DNA from: Xanthomonas massiliensis
GTDB taxonomy: Bacteria > Pseudomonadota > Gammaproteobacteria > Xanthomonadales > Xanthomonadaceae
Reading direction: 5' to 3'
Assembly: GCF_900018785.1 (NCBI RefSeq)
Contig: NZ_FCOY01000006.1
Location: 1,364,001-1,428,000, forward strand
Length of the DNA stretch: 64,000 bases
Shown: positions 33,295 to 44,312 of the stretch, one piece after another
How the letters are laid out: each line of letters opens with the position of its first letter
Position numbering within the stretch: position 1 is the stretch's first letter
Program-made: the position numbers and the translations under genes
Notes under the pieces: model-generated
Told to the model about the DNA's origin: nothing
What the model saw: the letters and a program-made list of their open reading frames with translations, nothing else
Databases searched by the model: none

Positions 33295-34731
33295 ATGAGC
33301 GAACAATACGACGTCGTCGTCATCGGAGCCGGCCCGGCCGGCTATCACGCCGCCATCCGCGCCGCCCAGCTCGGCATGAAGGTGGCCTGCGTGGACGCCG
33401 CGCTGGGCAAGGACGGCAAGCCGGCACTCGGCGGCACCTGCCTGCGCGTGGGCTGCATCCCGTCCAAGGCGCTGCTGGACTCGTCCCACCAGTTCTGGAA
33501 CATGAACCACCAGTTCGGCGACCACGGCATCAGCTTCAAGGACGCCGCGATCGACGTGCCGGCGATGATCACCCGCAAGGACAAGATCGTTAAGCAGTTC
33601 ACCGGCGGCATCGGCCTGCTGTTCAAGGCCAACAAGGTCACCGCGTACTACGGCTACGCCCAGCTGCAGCCGGGCAACGTGGTCAAGATCAAGCCGCACG
33701 AGGGCGACGAGGTCGAGCTCAAGGGCACCAACGTGATCATCGCCGCCGGCTCGGATTCCATCGAGCTGCCGTTCGCCAAGTTCGACGGCGAGACCATCGT
33801 CGACAACGTCGGCGCGCTGGACTTCACCGAGACCCCGGCGCGCCTGGCGGTGATCGGCGCCGGCGTGATCGGCCTGGAGCTGGGCAGCGTGTGGCGCCGC
33901 CTCGGCGCGGAAGTCACCATCCTCGAGGCGCTGCCGGACTTCCTGCCCGCCGCCGATGCCGAGATCGCCAAGACCGCGGCCAAGGAATACAAGAAGCAGG
34001 GACTGGACATCCGCCTCGGCGCCAAGGTCTCCAAGACCGAGGTCGCCGGCAAGGGCAAGAAGAAGGAAGTGGTCATCAGCTACACCGACGCGGCCGGCGA
34101 ACAGACGCTGGTGGTGGACAAGCTGCTGGTGGCCGTGGGCCGCCGCGCGGCGACCAAGGGCCTGTTGGCCGAGGGCACCGGCGTGCAGGTCGACGAGCGC
34201 GGCCGCATCGTGGTCGACGAGCACTGCCACACCGGTGTGGACGGCGTGTGGGCGGTCGGCGACTGCGTGCGCGGGCCGATGCTGGCGCACAAGGGCTTCG
34301 AGGAAGGCATCGAGGTGGCCGAGCTGATCGCCGGCCTGCCCGGCCACGTCAACTACGACACCATCCCCTACGTGATCTACACCGAGCCGGAGGTGGCCTG
34401 GGTCGGCAAGACCGAGCAGCAGCTCAAGGCCGAGGGCGTGCCGTACAAGTCCGGCACCTTCCCGTTCGCGGCCAACGGCCGCGCGGTGGCGATGGACGAG
34501 GCGGTCGGCTTCGTCAAGGTGCTGGCGCATGCCGAGACCGACCGCGTGCTCGGCCTGCACCTGGTCGGCCCGGTGGTGTCCGAGCTGGTGCACGAGGGCG
34601 TGCTGACCATGGAATTCAGCGGTTCGGCCGACGACCTGGCGCGCATCTGCCATGCCCACCCGACCCTGTCCGAGAGCATCCACGACGCCGCGATGGCCGT
34701 GCACAAGCGCGCCATCCACAAGGCCAACTGA
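33295..34731 (+). CDS. lpdA: Dihydrolipoyl dehydrogenase (E3)
   Basis: The 478-residue flavoprotein reoxidises dihydrolipoamide with NAD+. It has an N-terminal FAD motif VIGAGPAGYHAA, the redox disulfide C49/C54 in GGTCLRVGCIPSK, a second dinucleotide fold GAGVIGLELGSVW and the C-terminal catalytic His-Glu region HAHPTLSES. It is the third subunit gene of the 2-oxoglutarate dehydrogenase set; it may also serve pyruvate dehydrogenase if no other copy exists. A good hairpin with a T-rich tail follows it. Confidence 0.96.
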   Translation: MSEQYDVVVIGAGPAGYHAAIRAAQLGMKVACVDAALGKDGKPALGGTCLRVGCIPSKALLDSSHQFWNMNHQFGDHGISFKDAAIDVPAMITRKDKIVKQFTGGIGLLFKANKVTAYYGYAQLQPGNVVKIKPHEGDEVELKGTNVIIAAGSDSIELPFAKFDGETIVDNVGALDFTETPARLAVIGAGVIGLELGSVWRRLGAEVTILEALPDFLPAADAEIAKTAAKEYKKQGLDIRLGAKVSKTEVAGKGKKKEVVISYTDAAGEQTLVVDKLLVAVGRRAATKGLLAEGTGVQVDERGRIVVDEHCHTGVDGVWAVGDCVRGPMLAHKGFEEGIEVAELIAGLPGHVNYDTIPYVIYTEPEVAWVGKTEQQLKAEGVPYKSGTFPFAANGRAVAMDEAVGFVKVLAHAETDRVLGLHLVGPVVSELVHEGVLTMEFSGSADDLARICHAHPTLSESIHDAAMAVHKRAIHKAN

Positions 34732-34780
34732 GCCTGCAGGGGAGGACGTGGGCGTAAGCCCGCCCCTGCCCCTCCCGCGG

Positions 34781-34807
34781 AACGCCGGCAGCGATGCCGG
34801 CGTTCTT
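34781..34807 (+). terminator. Rho-independent terminator after lpdA
   Basis: AACGCCGGC and GCCGGCGTT form a perfect 9-bp stem with a 6-nt loop, followed by CTTGCTTTCC. A second small hairpin with a GTAA tetraloop (34750-34761) precedes it. It ends the sucA-sucB-lpdA operon. Confidence 0.65.
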
Positions 34808-34871
34808 GCTTTCCCGGCCCGGCGCATGCCCCGCCGCTCCCGTTCCCCGTTTTCGCCTGCCCCGAGATCCA

Positions 34872-35468
34872 ATGAAAAGCATCTGCGTGTATTGCGGCTC
34901 CAATGCCGGAGCCGATCCCGTCTTCGCCGAGCGCGCCGCCGCGCTGGGCACCCGGCTGGCCCGCGAGGGCATCCGCGTGGTCTACGGCGGCGGCAACGTC
35001 GGCCTGATGGGGACGGTGGCCAACGCCGCCCTGGCCGCCGGCGGCCAGGTCCACGGCGTGATCCCGCGCCAGCTGGCCGAGTGGGAAGTGGCCCACCGCG
35101 GCCTGACCGAGCTGGAGATCGTGGAGACCATGCACCAGCGCAAGCGGCGCATGTTCGAGCTCTCCGACGGTTTCGTCGCCCTGCCCGGCGGCTTCGGCAC
35201 CATGGAGGAGATCTTCGAGATGCTCACCTGGCGCCAGCTCGGCATCGGCACCAAGCCGTGCGCGTTCCTGGACATGGACGGCTTCTACGCCCCGCTGATC
35301 CAGATGATCGACCGCATGGTCGCGCAGCGCTTCCTGCACCCGGACCAGCGCGCCGACCTGTGGTACGGCGAGGACATCGATGCCCTGCTGGCATGGATGC
35401 GCGGCTACGTGCCGGCGCAGGCCTCCAAGTGGATCGACGAGAAGCGCCGCAAGGCGATGATGGGTTGA
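34872..35468 (+). CDS. LOG-family nucleotide 5'-monophosphate phosphoribohydrolase
   Basis: The 198-residue Rossmann-fold protein has the LOG signature PGGFGTMEEIFEMLTW and an N-terminal VYCGSNAGADP strand-loop. LOG proteins cleave nucleotide monophosphates to the free base and ribose-5-phosphate, and some release active cytokinins. The bacterial housekeeping substrate is usually unclear. The ATG was chosen at the start of the first beta strand, MKSICVYCGS. It lies beyond the lpdA terminator, so it has its own promoter. Confidence 0.88.
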   Translation: MKSICVYCGSNAGADPVFAERAAALGTRLAREGIRVVYGGGNVGLMGTVANAALAAGGQVHGVIPRQLAEWEVAHRGLTELEIVETMHQRKRRMFELSDGFVALPGGFGTMEEIFEMLTWRQLGIGTKPCAFLDMDGFYAPLIQMIDRMVAQRFLHPDQRADLWYGEDIDALLAWMRGYVPAQASKWIDEKRRKAMMG

Positions 35469-35518
35469 CGGCGACACCCGCGGGCCTGCGCCCGGCCCGG
35501 CGCGGTTAGGATCGGGGC

Positions 35519-36109
35519 ATGGCCGACACCCTCGCCACACCGGTCCGGCACGCGCTGGACGTCAAGCACAGCCGCTTCCTCGCCCAGGCCGCACCGGTGG
35601 CCGACGGCGCGGCGGCGCTGGACTTCGTGCGCCAGGCCGGCGATGCGCAGGCCACCCACAACTGCTGGGCATGGCGCATCGGCGGCGACTACCGCTCCAG
35701 CGACGACGGCGAGCCGGCCGGCACCGCCGGCCGTCCCATCCTGGCCGCGATCGACGGCCAGGGCCTGGACCGGGTGGTGGTCGTGGTCACGCGCTGGTTC
35801 GGCGGCATCAAGCTCGGCGCCGGCGGCCTGGTGCGCGCCTACGGCGGCGTGGCCGCCGAGTGCCTGCGCCTGGCCCCGCGCCAGCCGATCGTGGTGCAGG
35901 CCGCCCTGGCGCTGGCCTGCGCCTTCGAGGACATCGGCACCGTGCATGCCGCGCTGGCTGCCCATTCGGCGGACAAGCTCGGCGAGGACTACCTTGCCGA
36001 GGGCGTCAGGATGAACCTGCGCCTGCCTGCCGACCGGGTCGGGGCCTTGAAAACCCGCCTGCGCGATGCCACCCGCAATCGCATCCGCTTCCTGGAAGAT
36101 CCGGCATGA
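35519..36109 (+). CDS. YigZ/IMPACT family protein
   Basis: The 196-residue protein belongs to the YigZ/IMPACT family, with KHSRFLAQAAPV at the N-terminus, the signature THNCWAWRIGGDYRSSDDGEPAGTAG and then VVVVTRWFGGIKLGAGGLVRAYG. Eukaryotic IMPACT regulates translation stress kinases, but the bacterial role is unknown. Its stop overlaps the start of the ABC transporter by 4 bp, an association that may be only transcriptional. Confidence 0.9.
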   Translation: MADTLATPVRHALDVKHSRFLAQAAPVADGAAALDFVRQAGDAQATHNCWAWRIGGDYRSSDDGEPAGTAGRPILAAIDGQGLDRVVVVVTRWFGGIKLGAGGLVRAYGGVAAECLRLAPRQPIVVQAALALACAFEDIGTVHAALAAHSADKLGEDYLAEGVRMNLRLPADRVGALKTRLRDATRNRIRFLEDPA

Positions 36110-37866
36110 CCGACACCGAGACCCGCGGGCTGCGCCGCCTGGGCAGCCTGCGCACGCTCTGGCCCTTCGTCCGCCGCCACAGCGGGCTGTTCGCGGCCTG
36201 GCTGGTGGCGCTGGCGCTCTCCTCCTCCGCCACGCTCAGCCTGCCGGCGGCGGTCAAGCACATGATCGACCAGGGCTTCTCCGGCGGCGGCACCCAGATC
36301 GACCGGGTGTTCCTGCTGTTGTTCGGCGTGGCCGTGGTGCTGGCCCTGGCCACCGCCGCGCGCTTCTACTTCGTCTCGCTGCTGGGCGAGAAGGTGGTGG
36401 CCGACCTGCGCGAGCGCCTGTACGGCCACCTGATCGGGCTGGACGCCCAGTTCCACGACCGCAGCCGCAGCGGCGAGCTGGTCTCGCGCCTGTCGGCCGA
36501 CAGCGAGCTGCTGCGCGGGGTGATCGGCTCGACCATGTCGGTGGCCCTGCGCAGCACGGTGACCATGGTCGGCGCGCTGGCCATGCTGTGCATCACCAGC
36601 CCGCGCCTGGCCGCCTACACCCTGCTGGGCATCCCGCTGGCGGTCCTGCCGATCGTGTTCGGCGCGCGCCGCCTGCAGAAGGTCTCGCGCGCCAGCCAGG
36701 ACCGCGTCGCCGACGCCAACCAGCTCGCCGCCGAGACCCTCGGTGCGGTGCGCACGGTGCAGGCCAATGCCCGCGAGACCTACGAGCGCGGCCGCTTCGC
36801 CCGCGCCGTGGCCGACGCGGTGGCCACCGCGCAGCGGCGCATCGGGGCCCAGGCCTGGGTCACGGCGATCGCCATCGTGCTGGTGTTCGGCGCGATCACC
36901 GCGGTGCTGTGGTCCGGCGCGCGCGACGTGATCGCCGGCACCATGACGGCCGGCACGCTCGGCCAGTTCGTGCTGTACGCGCTGATCGGCGGCGGCTCGG
37001 TCGCCTCGCTGGCCGAGGTGTGGAACGACCTGCAGCGTGCCAGCGGCGGCATGGGCCGCATCGCCGAGCTGCTGCACGAACGCGCGCGGATCACCGCGCC
37101 GGCGCGGCCGCTCGCCCTGCCCGAGCCGGTCCGCGGCGCCCTGGCCTTCGAGCACGTCACCTTCCGCTACCCGCAGCGGCCCGACGCGGCGGCGCTGGAG
37201 GATTTCAGCCTGGCCATCGCCCCGGGCGAGTCGGTCGCCCTGGTCGGCCCATCCGGCGCCGGCAAGAGCACCGTGCTGGCGCTGCTGCTGCGCTTCTACG
37301 ACCCGCAGGAAGGCGCGATCACCCTGGACGGCGTGGACGTGCGCGCACTGGCGCCGGACACCCTGCGCCGGCACATGGCGCTGGTGCCGCAGCAGCCGAC
37401 GCTGTTCGCCGCCAGCGCCGCCGAGAACATCCGCTACGGCCGCCTGGAGGCCGGCCGCGGGGAAATCGAGGCGGCCGCGCGCGCGGCCGAGGCCGATGCC
37501 TTCATCCGCGCCCTGCCGCAGGGCTACGACAGCGAGCTGGGCGAGCGCGGCGCGCGCCTGTCCGGCGGCCAGCAGCAGCGCATCGCCATCGCCCGCGCGG
37601 TGCTGCGCGACGCCCCGGTCCTGCTCCTGGACGAGGCCACCAGCGCACTGGACGCACAGAGCGAGCAGGCGGTGCAGCAGGCCCTGGAGCGGCTAATGGC
37701 CGGGCGCACCACGGTGGTCATCGCCCACCGCCTGGCCACGGTGCTGCGCGCCGATCGCATCGTGGTGATGGACCACGGCCGCATCGTCGCCCAGGGACGC
37801 CACGAGGAGCTGCTCGCCCAGGGCGGGCTGTACGCCGAGCTGGCGCGGCTGCAGTTCATCCAGTGA
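36106..37866 (+). CDS. ABC exporter half-transporter, MsbA/LmrA-like
   Basis: The 586-residue protein fuses a six-helix transmembrane domain (about 25-300) to a nucleotide-binding domain (about 345-580) with Walker A GPSGAGKS, signature LSGGQQQRIAIARA and Walker B VLLLDEATSALD. The H-loop histidine is in VVIAHRLATVL. It should act as a homodimer that exports a lipid-like or hydrophobic compound; the substrate is not visible. It is translationally coupled to the YigZ-like gene. Confidence 0.9.
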   Translation: MTDTETRGLRRLGSLRTLWPFVRRHSGLFAAWLVALALSSSATLSLPAAVKHMIDQGFSGGGTQIDRVFLLLFGVAVVLALATAARFYFVSLLGEKVVADLRERLYGHLIGLDAQFHDRSRSGELVSRLSADSELLRGVIGSTMSVALRSTVTMVGALAMLCITSPRLAAYTLLGIPLAVLPIVFGARRLQKVSRASQDRVADANQLAAETLGAVRTVQANARETYERGRFARAVADAVATAQRRIGAQAWVTAIAIVLVFGAITAVLWSGARDVIAGTMTAGTLGQFVLYALIGGGSVASLAEVWNDLQRASGGMGRIAELLHERARITAPARPLALPEPVRGALAFEHVTFRYPQRPDAAALEDFSLAIAPGESVALVGPSGAGKSTVLALLLRFYDPQEGAITLDGVDVRALAPDTLRRHMALVPQQPTLFAASAAENIRYGRLEAGRGEIEAAARAAEADAFIRALPQGYDSELGERGARLSGGQQQRIAIARAVLRDAPVLLLDEATSALDAQSEQAVQQALERLMAGRTTVVIAHRLATVLRADRIVVMDHGRIVAQGRHEELLAQGGLYAELARLQFIQ

Positions 37867-37957
37867 CCACGCCGCGCTAACGGCCCGCTGCCGAAGCTGG
37901 CCGCGCCGGTCCCGCACCGGCCCTGGCCCAGCCCACAGTCCCGCAGGAGGTGCCGCG

Positions 37958-38164
37958 ATGTCCTTCCGCCAGTTCCCGGCCACCGATGCCAACGGCGTGC
38001 CCCACGTGGTCCTGGAATTCCGCGACCCCGGCGCGCCGCCGATCCCTACCACCGAGCGCCGGCCGGCCGAACCGCTGCGCTATCAGCTCGAGGACGGCCG
38101 CCCGCTGCTGCGCGACGGGCGCAGCTTCCGCACCGCCGACGGCAGCGTGCAGCTGACGCTGTAG
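37958..38164 (+). CDS. Small conserved-looking hypothetical protein
   Basis: The 68-residue product begins 8 nt after a strong AGGAGG site, which makes real translation likely. It has no membrane segment or cysteine. The short strands VVLEFRD, LRYQLEDGRPLL and FRTADGSVQLTL suggest a small beta-sheet domain. It is convergent with tyrA, 4 bp away. I do not recognise the family. Confidence 0.65.
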   Translation: MSFRQFPATDANGVPHVVLEFRDPGAPPIPTTERRPAEPLRYQLEDGRPLLRDGRSFRTADGSVQLTL

Positions 38165-38168
38165 CCGC

Positions 38169-39284
38169 TCAGGCCGGCGCCAGCACCCGGCCGATCCCGG
38201 TGGCGTCGATCTCAGCGGCCGCCGCGGCCAGCGCCGGCGCGTCCACGCCGTTCTCCAGGCCGATGCGGAAATGCAGCTCGCCGGCCGGCGTGCGCGAGGA
38301 ATGGATCGAGGCCAGGTTGACGCCATGGCGTTCGAACACATGCAGCAGCGCACGCAGCGAGCCCGGCCGGTCCTCGGGCAGGTACACGCTGAGCGCGCGG
38401 GTCCCGGCCAGGTCCGCCAGCAGGTAGCCGACGCGCTCGAAGGTGTAGTTGCCGGCGGCCAGGCCGCTCTCCAGCGCCTGGTGGTTGCGCTGCAGGAAGC
38501 GGTCGCGGAACTGCGCGCGGGCGGCGTCGTCGCCGCGCACCACCAGCGCGTGCAGGGCCTGCAGCTGCGCCAGCAGGCGGCCGAGCATCTCGGCCACGTA
38601 GGGGTTGCCGAACTGGATGTCCTCGTAGATCGCCGGGTTCAGCGACAGGATCCGGGCGACGGACGCGGTATCCAGCTCGAAGGCGACCGAGCGGAACGGC
38701 AGCAGCGCCGGCAATTCGCCCAGCGCGGGCGCGTATTCGCGCAGCACCCCGGCCTGGGCCAGGTGGCTGGCGTGGACCATGGCCTGCACCAGCGCCATGA
38801 CCCGGTCGTGGTACTCGGGATCGGCGGGCACGCACTCGGCCTGCAGCGCCTCGCACAGTGCCTGCAGCCAGCCGGCCCAGGCATCCACGCGCGCCCGGCA
38901 CACCACCATCACCCGGCCCTTGAGCGTGGGCGTCTTCGGCGGGGCGGTCATCGGATGCAGGCCGGCGACCTCGGCCTGCGAGGCCAGCATCGCCGCCACC
39001 GGCGCGGCCTTGACCGAGGTGATGTCCAGCCACAGCCGGCCGCGCTCGCGCCCGGCCGACAGCCGCACGTACTCGGCGATCAGCGCCGGGGTATGGCGGA
39101 TCGGGGCGGAGAACACCAGCACGTCGGCGCGTTCCACCAGCGCCTGCGGGCTGTCCGAGGCCGGGTCGGCCGGGTCGTGGCCGATCACCTTCAGCCCCAT
39201 GCGCCGCTCGAAGAAAGCGCGCAGCCAGCGTCCGTAGGCACCGGCGCTGCCGACGATGCCGACGACCGGACGCGGCGGGATCAT
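38169..39284 (-). CDS. tyrA: Prephenate dehydrogenase, TyrA-like
   Basis: The 371-residue protein shows an N-terminal NAD-binding fold (VVGIVGSAGAYGRWL, a variant of GxGxxG) and an active-site stretch LDITSVKAAPVAAM...LHPMTAPP. A helical dimerisation domain and a C-terminal ACT-like domain (about 285-365, with LPEDRPGSLRALLHVFERHGVNL) follow. It would convert prephenate to 4-hydroxyphenylpyruvate in tyrosine synthesis; the ACT domain suggests feedback control. No fused chorismate mutase is present, unlike enterobacterial TyrA. The start overlaps the pdxY stop by 4 bp. Confidence 0.85.
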   Translation of the reverse strand: MIPPRPVVGIVGSAGAYGRWLRAFFERRMGLKVIGHDPADPASDSPQALVERADVLVFSAPIRHTPALIAEYVRLSAGRERGRLWLDITSVKAAPVAAMLASQAEVAGLHPMTAPPKTPTLKGRVMVVCRARVDAWAGWLQALCEALQAECVPADPEYHDRVMALVQAMVHASHLAQAGVLREYAPALGELPALLPFRSVAFELDTASVARILSLNPAIYEDIQFGNPYVAEMLGRLLAQLQALHALVVRGDDAARAQFRDRFLQRNHQALESGLAAGNYTFERVGYLLADLAGTRALSVYLPEDRPGSLRALLHVFERHGVNLASIHSSRTPAGELHFRIGLENGVDAPALAAAAAEIDATGIGRVLAPA

Positions 39285-40180
39285 GCCAGGCGGACGGGGC
39301 GGAAGCGCTCGGCCCGTTCCAGCGCGGCCGGGGCCGCGGCGACCACGTCGAACTCCTCGTAGTCGTTGGCCAGGGTGGCCTCCAGTGCCGTGTGCACGCC
39401 GGCGATCGCGCGGCTGGCGGCCTGCTCGAAGGACTCTCCGCGCAACAGGAACGCCACCAGCAGCGACATCAGCACGTCGCCGGTGCCGGCCACGTCCACC
39501 GGCAGGTACGGCGTGGTCCAGCGCCAGACCGCATCGCGGCTCACCGCCAGCGTCACCAGCTCGCCGTCGGCGCCGGCCACGCTGTGCGCGAGCACCCAGT
39601 GCGGGCCGCGCGCGAGCAGCACCCGCGCGGCGGCGATGGCATCGTCCTCGGCCAGCGCCGGCAGGCCGGTCAGCCGTCCCAGCTCGTAGGCGTTGGGCGT
39701 GACCAGCCAGGCGCGCGGCGCCAGGCGCTCGACGAACACGCGCTCCAGCGCCGGCTCCACGTAGGGGCCGGTGTGGGTGTCGCCGATCACCGGATCCAGG
39801 CAGTAGCGCAGCTGCGGTGCATCCAGCCCGTCCAGCCAGTCGGCGAAGGCCTCGCCGTTGTCCAGGCTGCCGAAATAGCCGGAGATCAGCACCTTGGCCC
39901 GTCCCGGCAGGCCGCGCTCGCTGGCGCCGAGCAGCAGGTCGCCGAACCAGTCCACCGGCAGGATGCGCCCGCGCAGGGTGTCGTAGAAGGGCGCGTTGCT
40001 CAGCAGCGTGGTCGGGATCTCCGCCACCCGCATGCCCAGTTGCCGCAACGGCGGCACCGCCGCGCTGTTGCCGGCATAGCCGTACACCAGCTGCGACTGC
40101 ACCGAGATCACATCCACCGGCGAGGGCCCGTCGGGGCGCTGCCGGCGACCATGCACCAGATGACTTGCCTGTTCGCTCAT
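39281..40180 (-). CDS. pdxY: Pyridoxal kinase PdxY
   Basis: The 299-residue protein belongs to the PfkB-like kinase group. VISVQSQLVYGYAGNSAA near the N-terminus and the catalytic region DVAGTGDVLMSLLVAFLL match pyridoxal kinases. It phosphorylates pyridoxal to pyridoxal 5'-phosphate in the vitamin B6 salvage route. An extension of about 22 residues precedes the first strand, so a start a few codons later cannot be excluded. It is co-translated with tyrA, which is not a functional link known to me. Confidence 0.9.
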   Translation of the reverse strand: MSEQASHLVHGRRQRPDGPSPVDVISVQSQLVYGYAGNSAAVPPLRQLGMRVAEIPTTLLSNAPFYDTLRGRILPVDWFGDLLLGASERGLPGRAKVLISGYFGSLDNGEAFADWLDGLDAPQLRYCLDPVIGDTHTGPYVEPALERVFVERLAPRAWLVTPNAYELGRLTGLPALAEDDAIAAARVLLARGPHWVLAHSVAGADGELVTLAVSRDAVWRWTTPYLPVDVAGTGDVLMSLLVAFLLRGESFEQAASRAIAGVHTALEATLANDYEEFDVVAAAPAALERAERFRPVRLA

Positions 40181-40403
40181 CGCCGCATTCTACGGCCGCG
40201 CCCGGCCGCGGTGCACCCATCGTCGGCGCCGACGGACCGCGCCGTCGCGCGCCACCCGGCCGTGTGCGCGAGCCATCGCCGTACGTCGTGGCATGGCGGC
40301 GGCACCTTCATGCGCATGGCAGGCCGTGCGGCCGGCCTCGGGAACACGCAAGCCAGCACCAAGGACACGCACGGCCTCCGGCCGCGCGCGTCGGCTGCCG
40401 GCA

Positions 40404-41519
40404 TCAGGAGGTCATCCGCTCCCAGAAGCCCTTGACCCCGTCCAGGAACGTGGCCGAGCGCGGCGAATGCTTGCGCCCTTCCTCGCCGCTGAAGGTGGTC
40501 TCGAACTGCTGCAGCAGCTTGCGCTGCTCGGCGGTGAGGTTGATCGGGGTTTCCACCACCACCCGGCAATACAGGTCGCCGGGCGTGCGGCTGCGCACCG
40601 AGCGCACGCCCTTGCCGCGCAGGCGGAACAGCTTGCCGGTCTGGGTCTCGGCGGGGATGCGGATCTCCGCGTCGCCGCCCAGCGTGGGCACGCGCACGGT
40701 ATCGCCCAGCGCGGCCTGGGAGATGCGGATCGGCACCTCGCAGTGCAGGTCGTCGCCGTCGCGCTGGAAGATGGCGTGCTCGCGCACGCGGATCTCCACG
40801 TACAGGTCGCCCGGCGAGGTGCCGGCCGGCCCGGCCTCGCCCTCGCCGGCCAGGCGGATGCGGTCGCCGGTATCCACGCCGGCGGGCACCTTGACCTGCA
40901 GCACCTTCTCTTCCTCCACGCGGCCGGCACCGTGGCATTCGCCGCACGGATTGCGTACCACCTGGCCGCGCCCGCCGCAGGCCGGGCAGGTCTGCTGCAT
41001 GGCGAAGATGCCGCGCTGCATGCGCACCTGGCCGCGCCCGCCGCAGGTGGTGCAGGTCTCGACCTTGCCGTCCTCCGAACCGGAGCCGTGGCAGTGCCCG
41101 CACTCGGCCAGCGTCGGCACCTCGATGCGCCGCTCGACCCCGGCCACGGCCTCTTCCAGGTCCAGTTCCATCACGTAGCCGATGTCGGCGCCGCGGCGGG
41201 CCGCGCGTGCCCCGCCACCGCCGAAGATGTTGCCGAAGATGTCCCCGAAGATGTCGCCCATGTCCGGGCCGGGGCCGCCGGCACCGAAGCCGCCCTCGAA
41301 GGCGGCATGGCCGTGCGCGTCGTACATCTGGCGCTTGCCGTCGTCGGCCAGGACCTCGTAGGCCTCCTTGCACTCCTTGAACATGACCTCCGCCTGCGCA
41401 TCGCCCGGATTGCGGTCCGGGTGGTACTTCATCGCGCAGCGGCGGTACGCCTTCTTGATTTCCTCGGCACTGGCGGTGCGGGTCACGCCCAACACCTCGT
41501 AGTAGTCGCGCTTGCTCAT
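40404..41519 (-). CDS. dnaJ: Chaperone DnaJ
   Basis: The 371-residue co-chaperone has a J domain with HPD (YHPDRNPGD), a Gly/Phe-rich linker (about 78-115) and four CxxCxGxG zinc repeats ([32 protein letters not shown]). A C-terminal substrate-binding domain completes it. It stimulates DnaK ATP hydrolysis and hands over unfolded clients. The start is fixed by the J domain ([12 protein letters not shown]). No ribosome-binding site precedes it, and the sigma-32-type promoter just upstream would give a nearly leaderless mRNA. Confidence 0.97.
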   Translation of the reverse strand: MSKRDYYEVLGVTRTASAEEIKKAYRRCAMKYHPDRNPGDAQAEVMFKECKEAYEVLADDGKRQMYDAHGHAAFEGGFGAGGPGPDMGDIFGDIFGNIFGGGGARAARRGADIGYVMELDLEEAVAGVERRIEVPTLAECGHCHGSGSEDGKVETCTTCGGRGQVRMQRGIFAMQQTCPACGGRGQVVRNPCGECHGAGRVEEEKVLQVKVPAGVDTGDRIRLAGEGEAGPAGTSPGDLYVEIRVREHAIFQRDGDDLHCEVPIRISQAALGDTVRVPTLGGDAEIRIPAETQTGKLFRLRGKGVRSVRSRTPGDLYCRVVVETPINLTAEQRKLLQQFETTFSGEEGRKHSPRSATFLDGVKGFWERMTS

Positions 41520-41527
41520 GGCCTGTC

Positions 41528-41556
41528 ACATGGGGGGCCGATGGCGCCGCTTCAAG
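41528..41556 (-). promoter_or_regulatory. Sigma-32 type promoter of dnaJ
   Basis: On the minus strand CTTGAA and CCCCATGT are separated by 15 bp (13 or 14 with other registers of the C run). Both match the heat-shock sigma consensus. The -10 box ends only 8 bp from the dnaJ ATG, so transcription would start almost at the codon. Confidence 0.75.
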
Positions 41557-41608
41557 CGCCACCGGGCCGAAAGAACGCTCGCCGCGCGAAATCGCGGCGG
41601 CAGACACG

Positions 41609-41637
41609 AAAGGAGCGGGACCCGCAGGCCCCGCTCC
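41609..41637 (-). terminator. Possible terminator between dnaK and dnaJ
   Basis: GGAGCGGG and CCCGCTCC form an 8-bp stem with a 10-nt loop, followed on the minus strand by TTT. It may attenuate read-through from dnaK, which fits a separate dnaJ promoter downstream. Confidence 0.45.
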
Positions 41638-41657
41638 CGATCCACGCCCCGACGGGC

Positions 41658-43595
<1,938 letters not shown>

Positions 43596-43659
43596 GTTTG
43601 ACTCCTGCGAAAGGTTTTCTTGGGGATTCCGTTCCGGCGCTGCCGGGTTCCGGTACCCG

Positions 43660-43687
43660 ATGTGGGGATGGCCCGGACCCATTCAAG
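43660..43687 (-). promoter_or_regulatory. Sigma-32 type promoter of dnaK
   Basis: CTTGAA and CCCCACAT are separated by 14 bp on the minus strand. They agree closely with the heat-shock consensus CTTGAAA-N11-16-CCCCATNT. The site lies 65 bp before the dnaK start. Confidence 0.75.
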
Positions 43688-43736
43688 CCATCTATCGAAA
43701 CTTGCTGCCAGCCGCCGGGTCCGGGCGGCCTGCGGA

Positions 43737-44243
43737 TCAGTCGTGCCGGGCGACCACCACCAGCGCGGGGCGCAGCAGGCGGTCGTTGAGCAGATAGCCC
43801 TTCTGGAACACCTGAACCACGCTCCCGGGCGCCAGCCCCTCGGGGGCCTCGACCTGGCTGATGGCCTGGTGGTGCTCGGGATTGAACGGCTGGCCGGCCG
43901 GATCCAGGACGGTCAGGCCGTTGTCGGCGGCGACCTTGGCCAGCTGCCGGTGGGTCAGTTCCAGCCCGTCGCGCAACGGGCCGGATTCGGCCGCGGCGGC
44001 CAGGCCGGCATCGAGGCTGTCGAACACCGGCAGCAGGTCGCCGAGCAGCTTCTCGTTGGCGAACTTGCGCGCGTTCTCCACGTCGCGCAGCAGGCGCTTG
44101 CGCTGGTTCTCAAGGTCGGCACGTTCGCGCAGCGCTTCGGTCTTGAGCTGGGCGATCTCGCCGCGCAACGCCTCCAGCTCGGCGGCCGGCTCGGCGCCGG
44201 CCTGCGCGTTGTCCGTGGCGGACTCGGGGTGGTCTTGTGTCAT
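43737..44243 (-). CDS. grpE: Nucleotide exchange factor GrpE
   Basis: The 168-residue protein has a charged N-terminal coiled coil (about 20-60, with [22 protein letters not shown]) and the C-terminal beta-wing domain ([42 protein letters not shown]). It releases ADP from DnaK. The ATG before [11 protein letters not shown] was preferred; the frame continues upstream through the promoter without family similarity. The gene lies between hrcA and dnaK. Confidence 0.96.
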   Translation of the reverse strand: MTQDHPESATDNAQAGAEPAAELEALRGEIAQLKTEALRERADLENQRKRLLRDVENARKFANEKLLGDLLPVFDSLDAGLAAAAESGPLRDGLELTHRQLAKVAADNGLTVLDPAGQPFNPEHHQAISQVEAPEGLAPGSVVQVFQKGYLLNDRLLRPALVVVARHD

Positions 44244-44285
44244 TTCCGGTTCCCTGGCGGGCACTGCCCCGCCTCTGCAATCCCC

Positions 44286-44312
44286 AATGTGGGCGCAACG
44301 CCGTGTTTCAAG
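44286..44312 (-). promoter_or_regulatory. Sigma-32 type promoter of grpE, overlapping the hrcA end
   Basis: CTTGAA and CCCACATT are separated by 13 bp on the minus strand. The -35 sequence overlaps the last codon and stop of hrcA. It provides heat induction of grpE independent of hrcA. Confidence 0.7.

Noticed and set aside
29064-33323. Open frame of 1419 residues on the minus strand across sucA and sucB
   Set aside because: It is antisense to two unmistakable genes, has His/Gly/Ala-rich low-complexity translation, and reflects high-GC codon bias in the opposite strand.
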